Below, piece after piece: positions 1 through 8,483 of a stretch of 64,000 nt of DNA. Origin of the DNA: Myxococcales bacterium (GTDB lineage Bacteria > Myxococcota > Myxococcia > Myxococcales > Myxococcaceae); the NCBI GenBank assembly GCA_030681895.1, contig JAUXRI010000192.1:1-64000 (forward strand), given 5' to 3'. The first letter of the stretch is position 1; the number at the start of each line of letters is the position of its first letter. A program made the position numbers and the translations under genes. The notes beneath the pieces are model-generated. The model was not told where the DNA came from. It searched no databases and saw only the letters and a list, made by a program, of their open reading frames with translations.

Positions 1-1704
1 CTCGACCCGGAGTACGTGCTGGTGCTCATCGACGGGCAACGCATCGCCGGCCGCGCGGGTACCATCACCGACGTGACGCGCTTCAGCCTGAGAGATCTCG
101 AGCGCGTCGAGATCGTGAAGGGCCCCGCGGCTGCGCTCTACGGCGCCGATGCCGTCGGAGGCGTCATCAACCTGATCACCCGGCGGCCCCAACGCGAGCT
201 CGAGCTCAGCCTGCGCGCGATGGGCGGCGGCTTTCAGAACGGCTCGAGAGATGTCCCGCTGGGTACCGAGGCCGACTTGCGGGCCCACGCCGCGACGAAG
301 CTGGGCGCGTTCGAGCTCCGCGGCGGCGCAGGGTTTCGCCAGCGCAGCGCGTTCGATCGCAACCCCGACAACGTCGCCGACAACGGGCCCGGCATCCGAC
401 GCTTCGACTACGACGTCGACGCCTCGTGGAACCCCAGCGACACGCTGCGCGCGTGGACCCGCACCTCATACGCGTGGACCGACCTGCGCGCGGTCGACGA
501 GAACGACACGGGCGCCGTCTTCAATCGTGTGCAGCGCACCGAGCAGCTCGACTCGTGGCTCGGCGTTCGGAACATCTTCGAAGAGACGGGCACGACGCTG
601 ACCGTTCGAGGGCACTTCGGGTTCTTCAAGGATCAGTTCCAGCTCGACCAGCGCAACTCGAGAAAGCTCGACGATTACTCGCAGACGATCACCCGGCTCT
701 TCGAGGGCTACGTGCAGGTCGACCAGAAAATCGGGAGCCACCTGCTGACGGCCGGCGCCGAGGTGTTGTCCGAGAACCTGTCGAGCTCGCGCCTGGTCTC
801 GAACTTCGTGCAGCGCGGCCGCTTCGGGCTCTTCGTTCAGGACTCGTGGACGCTGCTGTCGAACGACTCGGTCAGGCTGTCGGTGGAGCCGGGCATTCGT
901 GGCGATCTCGACAGTCAGTTCGGCGGAGCCCCATCGCCACGCCTCGCCTTCAAGATCGACGCAGGCAAGTCGCTCACCTTCCGCGCGGGCTGGGGCCTCG
1001 GCTTCCGGCCGCCGTCGTTCAACGAGCTCTATCTGCGCTTCTGCAACACCGGCATCGGGTACTGCGTCGACGGCAACGCCGGCCTGGTGCCTGAGCGCAG
1101 CGGCTCGGTGAACGTCGCCGTCGACTATCGCCTGCCCATCGAAGGGTGGACCGTGTCGGCGAGCGCCTGGCACACCAGCCTGACCAACCTCATCAACATC
1201 ACCGCCAGCGGCGTACCGAACCCCGACAACCCCACCATCTTCAGCTACGAGAACGTGGCGGGCGCGTACACGCAGGGCGCCGAGGTGAACACGCGGCTCA
1301 AGGTGTCGAAGGGCGTCTCGCTCGATCTCTCGTACATGGGCCTCGACGCGCGTGATGTCACCCGCAACAGGCCGCTCGAAGGCCGCAGCAGCCACCGCGT
1401 CAACGCGTCGGTCAACGTGAAGTACCGGCCGACCGGGCTCGAGGCCGTCGTGCGCAGCACCTGGAACGGTCCCCGGCCGTTCTACGTCGGCAGCGGCCTG
1501 GGCTTCGCGAACGTGCTCGGCTTCGGAGAGACGCGCACGGTGCAGGCGCCCGGCTATTTCGATCTCGAGGTGCAGGTGACCTGGGCGATCAAGTCGTGGT
1601 TCAAGATCTTCCTCAACGGCTACAACCTGCTCAACGCAGGCGACGCCGACTTCAACCCGCGCCCACCGCGCGGTGCCCTCGCTGGCGTGTCCCTGGAGTA
1701 CTAG
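1..1704 (+). CDS. TonB-dependent outer-membrane receptor (5' truncated)
   Basis: The reading frame is open from the first base, so the N-terminus (signal peptide and most of the plug) lies outside the window. The start of what is visible still holds the plug-domain core IVKGPAAALYGADAVGG followed by INLITRR. The remaining ~520 residues alternate aromatic and polar residues in the style of a 22-strand barrel and include the conserved GWGLGFRPPSFNELY block and the late FLNGYNLLNA block. It ends in a C-terminal Tyr (SLEY), the usual signal for barrel insertion. The family imports siderophores, heme or vitamins using TonB energy. The HmuY-like lipoprotein gene begins 2 nt after the stop, so heme is the likeliest ligand (inference from context). 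Confidence 0.93.
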   Translation, partial: LDPEYVLVLIDGQRIAGRAGTITDVTRFSLRDLERVEIVKGPAAALYGADAVGGVINLITRRPQRELELSLRAMGGGFQNGSRDVPLGTEADLRAHAATKLGAFELRGGAGFRQRSAFDRNPDNVADNGPGIRRFDYDVDASWNPSDTLRAWTRTSYAWTDLRAVDENDTGAVFNRVQRTEQLDSWLGVRNIFEETGTTLTVRGHFGFFKDQFQLDQRNSRKLDDYSQTITRLFEGYVQVDQKIGSHLLTAGAEVLSENLSSSRLVSNFVQRGRFGLFVQDSWTLLSNDSVRLSVEPGIRGDLDSQFGGAPSPRLAFKIDAGKSLTFRAGWGLGFRPPSFNELYLRFCNTGIGYCVDGNAGLVPERSGSVNVAVDYRLPIEGWTVSASAWHTSLTNLINITASGVPNPDNPTIFSYENVAGAYTQGAEVNTRLKVSKGVSLDLSYMGLDARDVTRNRPLEGRSSHRVNASVNVKYRPTGLEAVVRSTWNGPRPFYVGSGLGFANVLGFGETRTVQAPGYFDLEVQVTWAIKSWFKIFLNGYNLLNAGDADFNPRPPRGALAGVSLEY

Positions 1705-1706
1705 CC

Positions 1707-2288
1707 ATGAAGCGCCTCGTTCCACTGTTCCTGCTGGCTGCCTGCGCTCCTGATCTTCGCCAGACCGACTGCTTCGACGGCGTATGCGGAGAGCTGCCAA
1801 CCGAGCCTCTGTTCAGCTTCACGGTCACGGGCGATGTCGTCGACGCGCTGGTCGACGCCACCTCGAAGACGCTGCCGACGTACATCGATCTCGACGAGAG
1901 CAAAGAGCTCAAGTTCGACGAGGCCGAGGTCACCAACGCGTGGGACCTGTCGTTCCAGCGCGACAAGATTCGTGCGAACGGCGGAGGCACCAACCCGCAG
2001 GGCGTCGTCGAGGTCGCGGTGTTGAAGGACCAGGACTTTGCGACGCTGACGCGCGCGCCGGCGAGCGGCTACCAGAAGGACGGCTCCGAGCCCGTGTTCA
2101 ACACCGTCGAGGGCGGCTGGTACTATTACGATCTCGGCGTGCACCGGCTGACGACGCTCCCTCACGTGTACGTGGTGAAGACGTCGAAGGGTGACTACTT
2201 CAAGGTGAAGATGGGCAACTACTACGACGCCAACGGCACCGCCGCGCGCGTGGGCGTTCAGTTCGCGAAGCTCGCCGCACCTGAATGA
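1707..2288 (+). CDS. HmuY-like heme-binding lipoprotein
   Basis: 193 residues. It starts with a lipoprotein signal MKRLVPLFLLAAC, so it is probably anchored in the outer membrane. The body carries HmuY-type features: a TNAWDLSFQRDKIRANGG stretch near residue 70, then GGWYYYDLGVHR and a late YVVKTSKGDYFKVKMGNYYD segment. HmuY proteins bind heme, or take it from host or environmental hemoproteins, and pass it to a partner TonB receptor. The start is only 2 nt after the upstream receptor stop, so the two are co-transcribed and form a receptor/hemophore pair. An open frame extends further upstream, but that part overlaps the receptor gene, and the ATG at 1707 starts the signal peptide. Confidence 0.82.
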   Translation: MKRLVPLFLLAACAPDLRQTDCFDGVCGELPTEPLFSFTVTGDVVDALVDATSKTLPTYIDLDESKELKFDEAEVTNAWDLSFQRDKIRANGGGTNPQGVVEVAVLKDQDFATLTRAPASGYQKDGSEPVFNTVEGGWYYYDLGVHRLTTLPHVYVVKTSKGDYFKVKMGNYYDANGTAARVGVQFAKLAAPE

Positions 2289-2314
2289 GCGGGGCAGGGC
2301 AGGCCGACGAGGGC

Positions 2315-2320
2315 TAGAGT
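2315..2320 (+). promoter_or_regulatory. TAGAGT -10-like element, possible leaderless start
   Basis: TAGAGT ends 8 nt before the ATG at 2329 and there is no Shine-Dalgarno sequence in between. If it is the -10 box, transcription would start at or next to the start codon. The same hexamer sits 7 nt before the GTG at 41256. Confidence 0.4.
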
Positions 2321-2328
2321 CGGGCTCG

Positions 2329-3564
2329 ATGTCTGCTCCAGCTGCAGCCCAGACCGCGCACCCGACCGTCGACGACATCGAGTTCCGCGCGCTCTACAAG
2401 AAGACGAAGTACGTGGTCGAGACGGCCGACGGCTGGTCGCTCGTCATCACCCGCTACCGCCCGACGCCGCAGAGCTTCCCGCAGCCGCTCTTCGGAGAGC
2501 CGATGCTGCTGGTGCACGGCTTCTGTCAGAACCGCCACGCGTGGACGAGCGGCGAGTTCGTGAAGAACCTGCTCTTCTTCGGCCTCGACATTCACATCCT
2601 CGAGCTGCGCGGCCACGGGAAGAGCTCGGTCGCCTTCCAGCACGAACGCTGCGCCCGCTTCGGCCGCAAGGTGCCCACCGACCTCGACTACGAGTGGGAC
2701 ATCGACAGCTACTTTCTCTACGACCTTCCGGCCGCGGTCGCGGGCGTGCGACGCATCACCCGGCGGGAGAAGATCTTCTTCTGCGGGCACTCGATGGGCG
2801 GCATCCTCGGGTACGGCTACGCGGGCATTCACGATCACTTCGAGGGCATCGTCACCATCGGCGCCCCCGGTGAGCTGGGCCGCGGCAGCCTCATGCTCAA
2901 GGTGCTCGCGTTCGCCGAGCCGGGCATTCAGACGGCCATCGACGCCACGCTCGCGAGCGTGAACCTGCAGCGCGGCATCGCCCACGCAGCCGTCGAGCTC
3001 GGCTCGAAGCTCTTCCGTCGCACGGCGCCCGACGCGCCAAAGCCCTACCGGTACCAGTACCTGCCGCTCGACACCTGGCTCAAGTTCGCGTCCGACCTGC
3101 TCGGCTCTGCAGAAGACAGCCCGGTGCTCGGCATGGTCGCCAGCCGGGTGAACTACCTCGCCCGGTGGGACCGGCTGCAGATGGAGAACGTTCGCTGGCT
3201 CCTGAAAGAGGGCGGCGAGAAGGAGCCCCGCCTCGTCGTCGAGCAGTTCGCGCGGTGGACGCGGAACAACGAGGTGGCGTGTTACCGCACCGGCTACGAC
3301 TTCAAGCGCGGCTTCGGGAAGATCAAGGTGCCGATGGCGATCGTCTTCGGCGATCAAGATCCGCTCGCGTCGGTCGCCTCGACCCGCAGCGTCTACCGCT
3401 CGGTGAAGTCCGACTACCTGCTGTGGCGGCCCGTGAAGGGGAACAGCCACATCGAGCTGACCATGGGCCATGACGCCCGGCAGGTCTGTTACGACATCAA
3501 GAACCTCGTCGAGTACGCGAAGACGCATCGGGCCCGCGCGCCGTCGCTCCCGCGCATTCGCTGA
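2329..3564 (+). CDS. alpha/beta-fold hydrolase
   Basis: 411 residues with no obvious signal peptide, so probably cytoplasmic. It has the alpha/beta hydrolase set: oxyanion region LLVHGF at about 61-66, nucleophile elbow CGHSMGG with Ser155, acid candidate in FGDQDP (Asp342 or Asp344) and His374 in GNSHIEL. The residues between 190 and 290 look like a large helical cap over the active site. The family covers esterases, lipases and haloperoxidase-like enzymes; the substrate cannot be told from sequence. It stands alone: the receptor/HmuY pair ends 40 nt upstream and an AMIN gene starts 63 nt downstream. The ATG at 2329 lacks an SD sequence but follows a TAGAGT hexamer. Confidence 0.85.
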   Translation: MSAPAAAQTAHPTVDDIEFRALYKKTKYVVETADGWSLVITRYRPTPQSFPQPLFGEPMLLVHGFCQNRHAWTSGEFVKNLLFFGLDIHILELRGHGKSSVAFQHERCARFGRKVPTDLDYEWDIDSYFLYDLPAAVAGVRRITRREKIFFCGHSMGGILGYGYAGIHDHFEGIVTIGAPGELGRGSLMLKVLAFAEPGIQTAIDATLASVNLQRGIAHAAVELGSKLFRRTAPDAPKPYRYQYLPLDTWLKFASDLLGSAEDSPVLGMVASRVNYLARWDRLQMENVRWLLKEGGEKEPRLVVEQFARWTRNNEVACYRTGYDFKRGFGKIKVPMAIVFGDQDPLASVASTRSVYRSVKSDYLLWRPVKGNSHIELTMGHDARQVCYDIKNLVEYAKTHRARAPSLPRIR

Positions 3565-3590
3565 AAGCGAACACCTGCCCGGCCGGAAAT

Positions 3591-3618
3591 TTGGCGTCTC
3601 TCTGCGGGTTGGTAGCTT
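3591..3618 (+). promoter_or_regulatory. putative promoter of the AMIN gene (TTGGCG-N16-TAGCTT)
   Basis: TTGGCG at 3591-3596 and TAGCTT at 3613-3618 are separated by 16 nt. The hexamer ends 9 nt before the ATG at 3628 and no SD sequence is visible, so the transcript may be leaderless. Confidence 0.35.
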
Positions 3619-3627
3619 CGCTACAGC

Positions 3628-5463
3628 ATGAGACAGCCCGGTCGCAGGTCGTCGTGGACACGGCGCGTCGGCGCGACGTGGCTGTGTGCCGTGTTGCTCC
3701 TGACCGATGGCGCCGCGCTCGCGCAAGACCGCGTGCAGCTCAACGTGATCACGAAGATCGAGGTGAAAGGCGGCACCGTCGAGGTGACCGGCTCCCGCCG
3801 CCCGAGCTTCACCACGTTCACGCTCACCGATCCGCCCCGGCTCGTCATCGACATCTCCGAGGCCGTCTTTCAAGGCGTGGCCGCCGAGACGAAGGTGAAC
3901 GACGGCACCATCACCGTGGTGAAGACCGCCAGCTACGGCAGCGAGTCGGCCGCCATCGCGCGCGTGCTGATCGGTTTCGAGGCCGAGCTCGAGAGCGACA
4001 TCGTGACGCAGGGCTCGTCGTTGCTCGTGAAGCTGCCGCAGAACCCGAAGGAACTGGCGCGCCTGGCGCAGGAGAAGGCGCAGGCCGAGCGTCAGGCCCG
4101 GGCGGCTGCCGACGCTGCCGAGAAGGAGCGGCTGGCCCGCGAGAAGGTCGAAGCCGACGCGAAGGCCAGGGCCGAGCGCGAAGAGAAAGAGCGCGTCGCG
4201 AAGCTGGAGGCCGAGCGCAAGGCGAAGGAGGCCGAAGAGGCGAGGGCCAGGGCCGAAGCAGAACGCCTCGCGAAGGTCGAGGTAGAGCGGCTCAAGAAAG
4301 AAGCGGCCGAGCTCAAACGTCGCGAAGCCGAAGAGGCCCGTCTGGCGAAGCTCGAGGCCGAGCGCGTGGAGAAGGAGCGCATCGCTCAGGAGCGAGCAGC
4401 TGCCGAGGCGAAGGCGAAGGCCGAGCGCGAAGAGAAGGAGCGCCTGGCCCGCGAGGTCCGCGAGCGTAAACAGCGCGAAGCCGAAGAGGCCCGGCTGGCG
4501 AAGCTCGAAGCCGAGCGCGCCGAGAAGGAACGCCTCGCACAGCAGAAGGCAGAGGCTGATGCGAAGGCGAAGGCCGATCGCGAAGAGAAGGAGCGCCTGG
4601 CCCGCGTCGAGCGCGACGCGAAGGCCAGGGCGGAGCGCGAAGAGAAGGAGCGCGTGATCGCCGAGCGCGAGGCGAAGGCGCAGGCCGAGCGGGACGCGAA
4701 GGAGCGGGCGCAGGCCGAGCGTGAGGCCAAGGCGCAGGCCGCGCGCGAAGAGAAGGCCCGGCTTGCTCAGCTCGAGCGCGAGCGCAAAGAAGACAAGGAC
4801 GGGAAGCTCCGCGCCGCGAGGGAAGAGCGGGAGCGCGCCGAGCGTGAGGTCGCCGAACGGAAAGCGAAGGAGCGCGCCGACGCCGAGGCCCGCGCCATGG
4901 CCGAGAAGTTCGATCGCGAAGAGAAGGCCCGGCTCGCTCGTGAAGAGACCGCGCGCCTGAAGCGTGAGGCCGAGGAGCGCGCCGAAGCCGAGCGCCTCGC
5001 GAAGCTCGCGAGCAGCAAACGCACCGCCGAAGAAGAGGCCCGCCGCGAAGAGCTGGCAAAGGCCGATCGCCTGCGCAAACAGAAGGCCCTCGAAGACGCA
5101 GCGCTCAACACCCCGTCGCCGACCGAGCTCGCTGGCCGGCCCGCGCGCATGACGCACGTCGGCTTCCGGCAGCAGGACGGCGTCGGCCGCATCTTCATGC
5201 GCACCTCGGCGCCGGTTCGGTTCTCGGTCGGTGAAGACGGCCGCCGCAACGTGGTGGTGACGTTCGAGAACACCGAGATCGGCCTGCCCAACAACGAGCG
5301 GCTCCTCGACGCCTCGTTCTTCGACACCGCCGTCTCGCTCGTGAAGCCAGAGACCGTCGACGACACCCAGGTGCGCGTCACCATCAGCCTGAAGCGCGCC
5401 GTCGCCTACCGGACCTCGCAGACCGGCAACGAGCTGACCGTCGAGTTCGAGCGCCCAGACTGA
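3628..5463 (+). CDS. double AMIN-domain protein with long coiled-coil
   Basis: 611 residues. An N-terminal signal peptide (MRQPGRRSSWTRR, hydrophobic core to about residue 33, cleavage near ALAQ) is followed by an AMIN-like domain at about 35-135 (ITKIEVKGGTVEVTGS, DPPRLVIDIS). Residues ~140-490 are a highly charged Ala/Glu/Lys/Arg segment with repeating KAEREEKERLA-type units, predicted to be a long helix or coiled coil. A second AMIN-like beta domain fills ~505-610 (MTHVGFRQQDGVGRIF, ending VEFERPD). AMIN domains target envelope proteins to peptidoglycan or to secretin/pilus complexes. The layout suggests a periplasmic spacer with a binding domain at each end, reminiscent of TolA/TonB-type linkers. 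The exact role is unknown. LptD is encoded next on the same strand. Confidence 0.8.
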   Translation: MRQPGRRSSWTRRVGATWLCAVLLLTDGAALAQDRVQLNVITKIEVKGGTVEVTGSRRPSFTTFTLTDPPRLVIDISEAVFQGVAAETKVNDGTITVVKTASYGSESAAIARVLIGFEAELESDIVTQGSSLLVKLPQNPKELARLAQEKAQAERQARAAADAAEKERLAREKVEADAKARAEREEKERVAKLEAERKAKEAEEARARAEAERLAKVEVERLKKEAAELKRREAEEARLAKLEAERVEKERIAQERAAAEAKAKAEREEKERLAREVRERKQREAEEARLAKLEAERAEKERLAQQKAEADAKAKADREEKERLARVERDAKARAEREEKERVIAEREAKAQAERDAKERAQAEREAKAQAAREEKARLAQLERERKEDKDGKLRAAREERERAEREVAERKAKERADAEARAMAEKFDREEKARLAREETARLKREAEERAEAERLAKLASSKRTAEEEARREELAKADRLRKQKALEDAALNTPSPTELAGRPARMTHVGFRQQDGVGRIFMRTSAPVRFSVGEDGRRNVVVTFENTEIGLPNNERLLDASFFDTAVSLVKPETVDDTQVRVTISLKRAVAYRTSQTGNELTVEFERPD

Positions 5464-5464
5464 A

Positions 5465-5495
5465 GCTCGGTCCGGGGGCACGCGCCCCAACGAGC
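5465..5495 (+). terminator. stem-loop directly after the AMIN stop codon
   Basis: GCTCG (5465-5469) pairs with CGAGC (5491-5495), and inside it GGGGC (5475-5479) pairs with GCCCC (5484-5488) around an ACGC loop. There is no T-run after it, so it may be a weak terminator or an mRNA 3' structure rather than a true intrinsic terminator. Confidence 0.35.
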
Positions 5496-5511
5496 CAGGC
5501 GGCGGCTCGCG

Positions 5512-5640
5512 GTGGTGGCCGGCGACCTGTTGAAGCACGCGACGTTCCGCGGCGGCTTCGCCATGCACCTGCTGCACGATTCGGCGTTGAGCGAAGGCTG
5601 GCCTCGACTGCCCGTCGAGTTCTCACGTCCGGGCTGCTAG
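5512..5640 (+). other. coding-like fragment between AMIN gene and lptD
   Basis: In the same frame as the AMIN gene, the region after its TGA stays open to a TAG at 5638-5640. From the GTG at 5512 the 42 codons show strong G/C in third positions and read as a plausible peptide (KHATFRGGFAMHLLHDSA, ending LPVEFSRPGC). No SD sequence precedes it. It may be the tail of a decayed gene; its end resembles the VEFERPD end of the AMIN protein. I do not recognise it. Confidence 0.25.
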
Positions 5641-5652
5641 ACGCGTCGCGCG

Positions 5653-8412
5653 ATGTGGTTCGGACTCCTCACGGTAGCGATGCTGGCTGCGCCTGCCGAC
5701 GCTCCCGTCGAGACGAGTGAATTCACCCTCACTGCCGAGCGCATGCTCCACGACGGGGTGAACAAGCGCACCATCGCCGAGGGCAAGGCGCACCTCGAGA
5801 CGTCGGGCGTGGCCGTCGACGCCGAGCGCATTCTGTACGATCAGAACCGGCAGACGATCGTCGCCGTCGGCCGCGTCGTCGCGCGCATCGCGCAGGAGGG
5901 CACGCCGACCGCCATCGTCGCCGAGGTCGCCGAGTTCAAGCTCGAGGGAGAGCAGATCACCGAGGTGCACGTCCTCGAGGGCAAGGCCTTCGCGAAGGCG
6001 GGCGCGAACGTTCCGAAGCTGCTGGCGGCGACGACCCAGCAGGAACTCGACGCGGCCGGCGCCTCCACCATGCTGATGTCTGGCAACCACTTCGTCCGCG
6101 TCGACGACGGCTGGCGCATGGAGGACCTCGAGCTCACGCCGTGCGACTGCGACATGAACTCGCCGAGCTGGTCGATTCGCGCGACCGAGGCCGTGGTGAA
6201 CAAAGAGGCCGATCGCGTCGCGGTGCGGTGGCCGGTGCCGTGGATCAAGAAGGTGCCGCTCGTTGGTGAAGTGCCGCTGCCGATCACCAGCCCATGGCTC
6301 AGCCTGCCGCTCGGCAATCGCGCGACGGGGCTGTTGTTTCCCCGGCCCGGCTCCACGGTGCTCAACGGCTTCTCGTTCGAGCAGCCCGTCTTCCTCACCG
6401 CGGGCCGGAGCGCCGACTTCACGTTCACCCCGGGCTACTTCTTCGGCGGTCCGAAGGAGCCGGACAGGTTCGGACTCTTCAATCGGCAGGACCTCGCCCG
6501 CGGCTTCACGTCGTTCTGGCGAAACGGCGACGAGGACCTCGCGCCGACGCGGTTCCAGCAGCCGTTCGGCATTCAGGGGCCGCGCCTGCTCTCCGAGTTC
6601 CGCTACGTGCTCTCGCCGCGCGCGCAGGGGCGGATGACGCTGGGCCTGCTCTACGATCTTCGAGGGCAACGCGACCCCGGCAACGCGTCGTTGAGCATCG
6701 AGCGCGCGCGTGGACTGCGTGGAGAAGCCTCGCTCTTTCACACGCAGGACTTCGGTGGCGGCTTCGGGACTCGCGTCGAGCTCTCGGCGTACTCCGACGG
6801 CTACTACCAACGTGACGTGACGCCCGACGTGATCGCGCGCGAGGCGGGCTACCTGCGCTCCACGGCCGTGCTCTTTCATCGCGGCGCCGATCACCTCCTG
6901 ACGCTCGACGCGGTGCTCCGGCAGGATCTCACCGCCGGGTATGAACTCTTCGGCCGCGACACGTTCCCGCGCGGCACGCAGGCGCCACGGTTTGGGCCCA
7001 ACCCGATTCAGCGGCTGCCGGCGCTCACGTTCTCATTGCCGGTGCGAACGCTGACGGGGCCGCTCGCGTTCGATCTGACCGCAGACGCCGTGCAGCAGAT
7101 GCCGCTTCGCCTTGGCACTGGAGACGAGGGCGCGCTCGCGAACGAAGGCCGCTCCTTCGACCCCTTCACGGGCCTCGAGCTGCCAGCCGAGTGTGTCGTC
7201 GAGCGGCTCTACCTCGCGCGTTTTCCGAACCAACTGTCCCAGTGCCCGCAGACCCGCTTCGGCGGCTCGAACCCGAACGATCTCAAAGCCGGTCTCGGCG
7301 ACGGTCGGTGGCAGCCCGGCGAGCGGGAGTCGCGCTTTCGCCTCAACGTGATGCCGAGGCTCTGGGCCGCTGGTGCGCTCGCGAACGCCGTGTCGCTCTC
7401 GGCGACGGCAGGCTGGCGGCAAGGTCTCTGGGCGGGAGAATCGAGCGGGCGCACCACGACGCGCGGCTACCCACTGCTGGCGGCGCGTGCCGAGTTCGAG
7501 GTCGCGCGGGTCTTTGGCAAGACGCTGCGGCACTCCTTCACGCCGATCTTCGAAGCGCGTGCGGTGCCGTTCGTCGTCGCCACCTCGACACGCGCGAATG
7601 ATCCCTCGTTGCTCGGTGGCCCAGCTCCCTACGACGAGCTCGATCGCTCGATCAGCGACAACCGCCCCCGCGTTCAGGCGATCGCCGAGGTCCGCAATCG
7701 TCTCGTGACGCGCGGAGGTCAGGAGGTCATTCGCCTCGACCTCGGGCAAGGCTTCGATCTGCTCTCACCCACGACCCCGGGGCCGGGCGGCGTACTCGCT
7801 CCAGAGACGATGGAGGCAGGCCGGTTCAACGCGCCACGGCTCGCCGAGAGCTACGCACGCCTCGTCATGAACGTCGGCTGGTTCAGCGTGATGGGCCAGG
7901 CCCGCTTCGAGCCGACCTTGCCCTCGCCGAGGCTGACCCGCGGCTCCGCGACCGCGAGCTGCAACATCCCCGGAGGCCACAGCCTGTACGCGACCTACGA
8001 GAACGTGCTGGACGACGGCACCAACCGCGCCCGTGCTCCGATCGATCTGCTGTTCGGCGACCCGGTCGTCGCGACCTCGACGAGCCGCGCGCAGCTGCTC
8101 AGCGGTGGCGCCGCGACGCGCTTCGGCCCGTTCGGCTTGCGGTACGACATCGTGCTCCTCAACCGCCAGTGGCCGCGCCTCGACGCGTCGGGAATGCAGT
8201 TGAAGGACCTGCTGGGCAACGGACTGCAAGACGTCCTGCTCTCGTTCGGCCAGCACTCGGTCGGCGTCACCTGGACCCCGGCGTGCGACTGCTTCCGGCT
8301 CGACCTCTCGGTGGCGCAGCGCCTCACTGGCGCCGGTGGGCTGGGCCCCCTGGAGTTCGTCGGATTCAACTTCTCGGTCGCGCGCCTGGGCTCCATCGGC
8401 ACGGCGAACTGA
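5653..8412 (+). CDS. lptD: LPS-assembly outer membrane protein LptD
   Basis: 919 residues. A short signal peptide (MWFGLLTVAMLAAPADA) is followed by an OstA/LptA-like beta-jellyroll: FTLTAERMLHDGVNKRTIAEGKAHLE at about 24-50, then VDAERILYDQNRQTIVAVGRV. It continues into the LptD-specific region (WSIRATEAVVNKEADRVAV, then the PLPITSPWLSLPLGNRATGLLFP block) and a large C-terminal barrel. A TPCDCD cysteine pair before the barrel and a TPACDC pair near the C-terminus match the positions where LptD forms its interdomain disulfides. The protein inserts lipopolysaccharide into the outer leaflet with LptE. The length is somewhat above the E. coli protein. No SD sequence precedes the chosen ATG; a start slightly downstream cannot be excluded. 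Confidence 0.85.
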   Translation: MWFGLLTVAMLAAPADAPVETSEFTLTAERMLHDGVNKRTIAEGKAHLETSGVAVDAERILYDQNRQTIVAVGRVVARIAQEGTPTAIVAEVAEFKLEGEQITEVHVLEGKAFAKAGANVPKLLAATTQQELDAAGASTMLMSGNHFVRVDDGWRMEDLELTPCDCDMNSPSWSIRATEAVVNKEADRVAVRWPVPWIKKVPLVGEVPLPITSPWLSLPLGNRATGLLFPRPGSTVLNGFSFEQPVFLTAGRSADFTFTPGYFFGGPKEPDRFGLFNRQDLARGFTSFWRNGDEDLAPTRFQQPFGIQGPRLLSEFRYVLSPRAQGRMTLGLLYDLRGQRDPGNASLSIERARGLRGEASLFHTQDFGGGFGTRVELSAYSDGYYQRDVTPDVIAREAGYLRSTAVLFHRGADHLLTLDAVLRQDLTAGYELFGRDTFPRGTQAPRFGPNPIQRLPALTFSLPVRTLTGPLAFDLTADAVQQMPLRLGTGDEGALANEGRSFDPFTGLELPAECVVERLYLARFPNQLSQCPQTRFGGSNPNDLKAGLGDGRWQPGERESRFRLNVMPRLWAAGALANAVSLSATAGWRQGLWAGESSGRTTTRGYPLLAARAEFEVARVFGKTLRHSFTPIFEARAVPFVVATSTRANDPSLLGGPAPYDELDRSISDNRPRVQAIAEVRNRLVTRGGQEVIRLDLGQGFDLLSPTTPGPGGVLAPETMEAGRFNAPRLAESYARLVMNVGWFSVMGQARFEPTLPSPRLTRGSATASCNIPGGHSLYATYENVLDDGTNRARAPIDLLFGDPVVATSTSRAQLLSGGAATRFGPFGLRYDIVLLNRQWPRLDASGMQLKDLLGNGLQDVLLSFGQHSVGVTWTPACDCFRLDLSVAQRLTGAGGLGPLEFVGFNFSVARLGSIGTAN

Positions 8413-8483
8413 GCAGGCCCGGATTGCCGCTTGACCGTAGGGGAGGGGGCTTCGAAGATGCCCTCCTTTCTGGAGGTCTTTGA

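Noticed and set aside
2314..5577. Open frame of 1087 codons on the - strand
   Set aside because: It runs antisense to the alpha/beta hydrolase and AMIN genes, which have clear domains. Long antisense frames are expected in such GC-rich DNA, and the translation is Arg/Ala/Leu-rich without motifs.
8442..8466. GGAGGG...CCCTCC hairpin after lptD
   Set aside because: Loop of 13 nt and overlap with the next ribosome-binding region make a terminator call unsafe.
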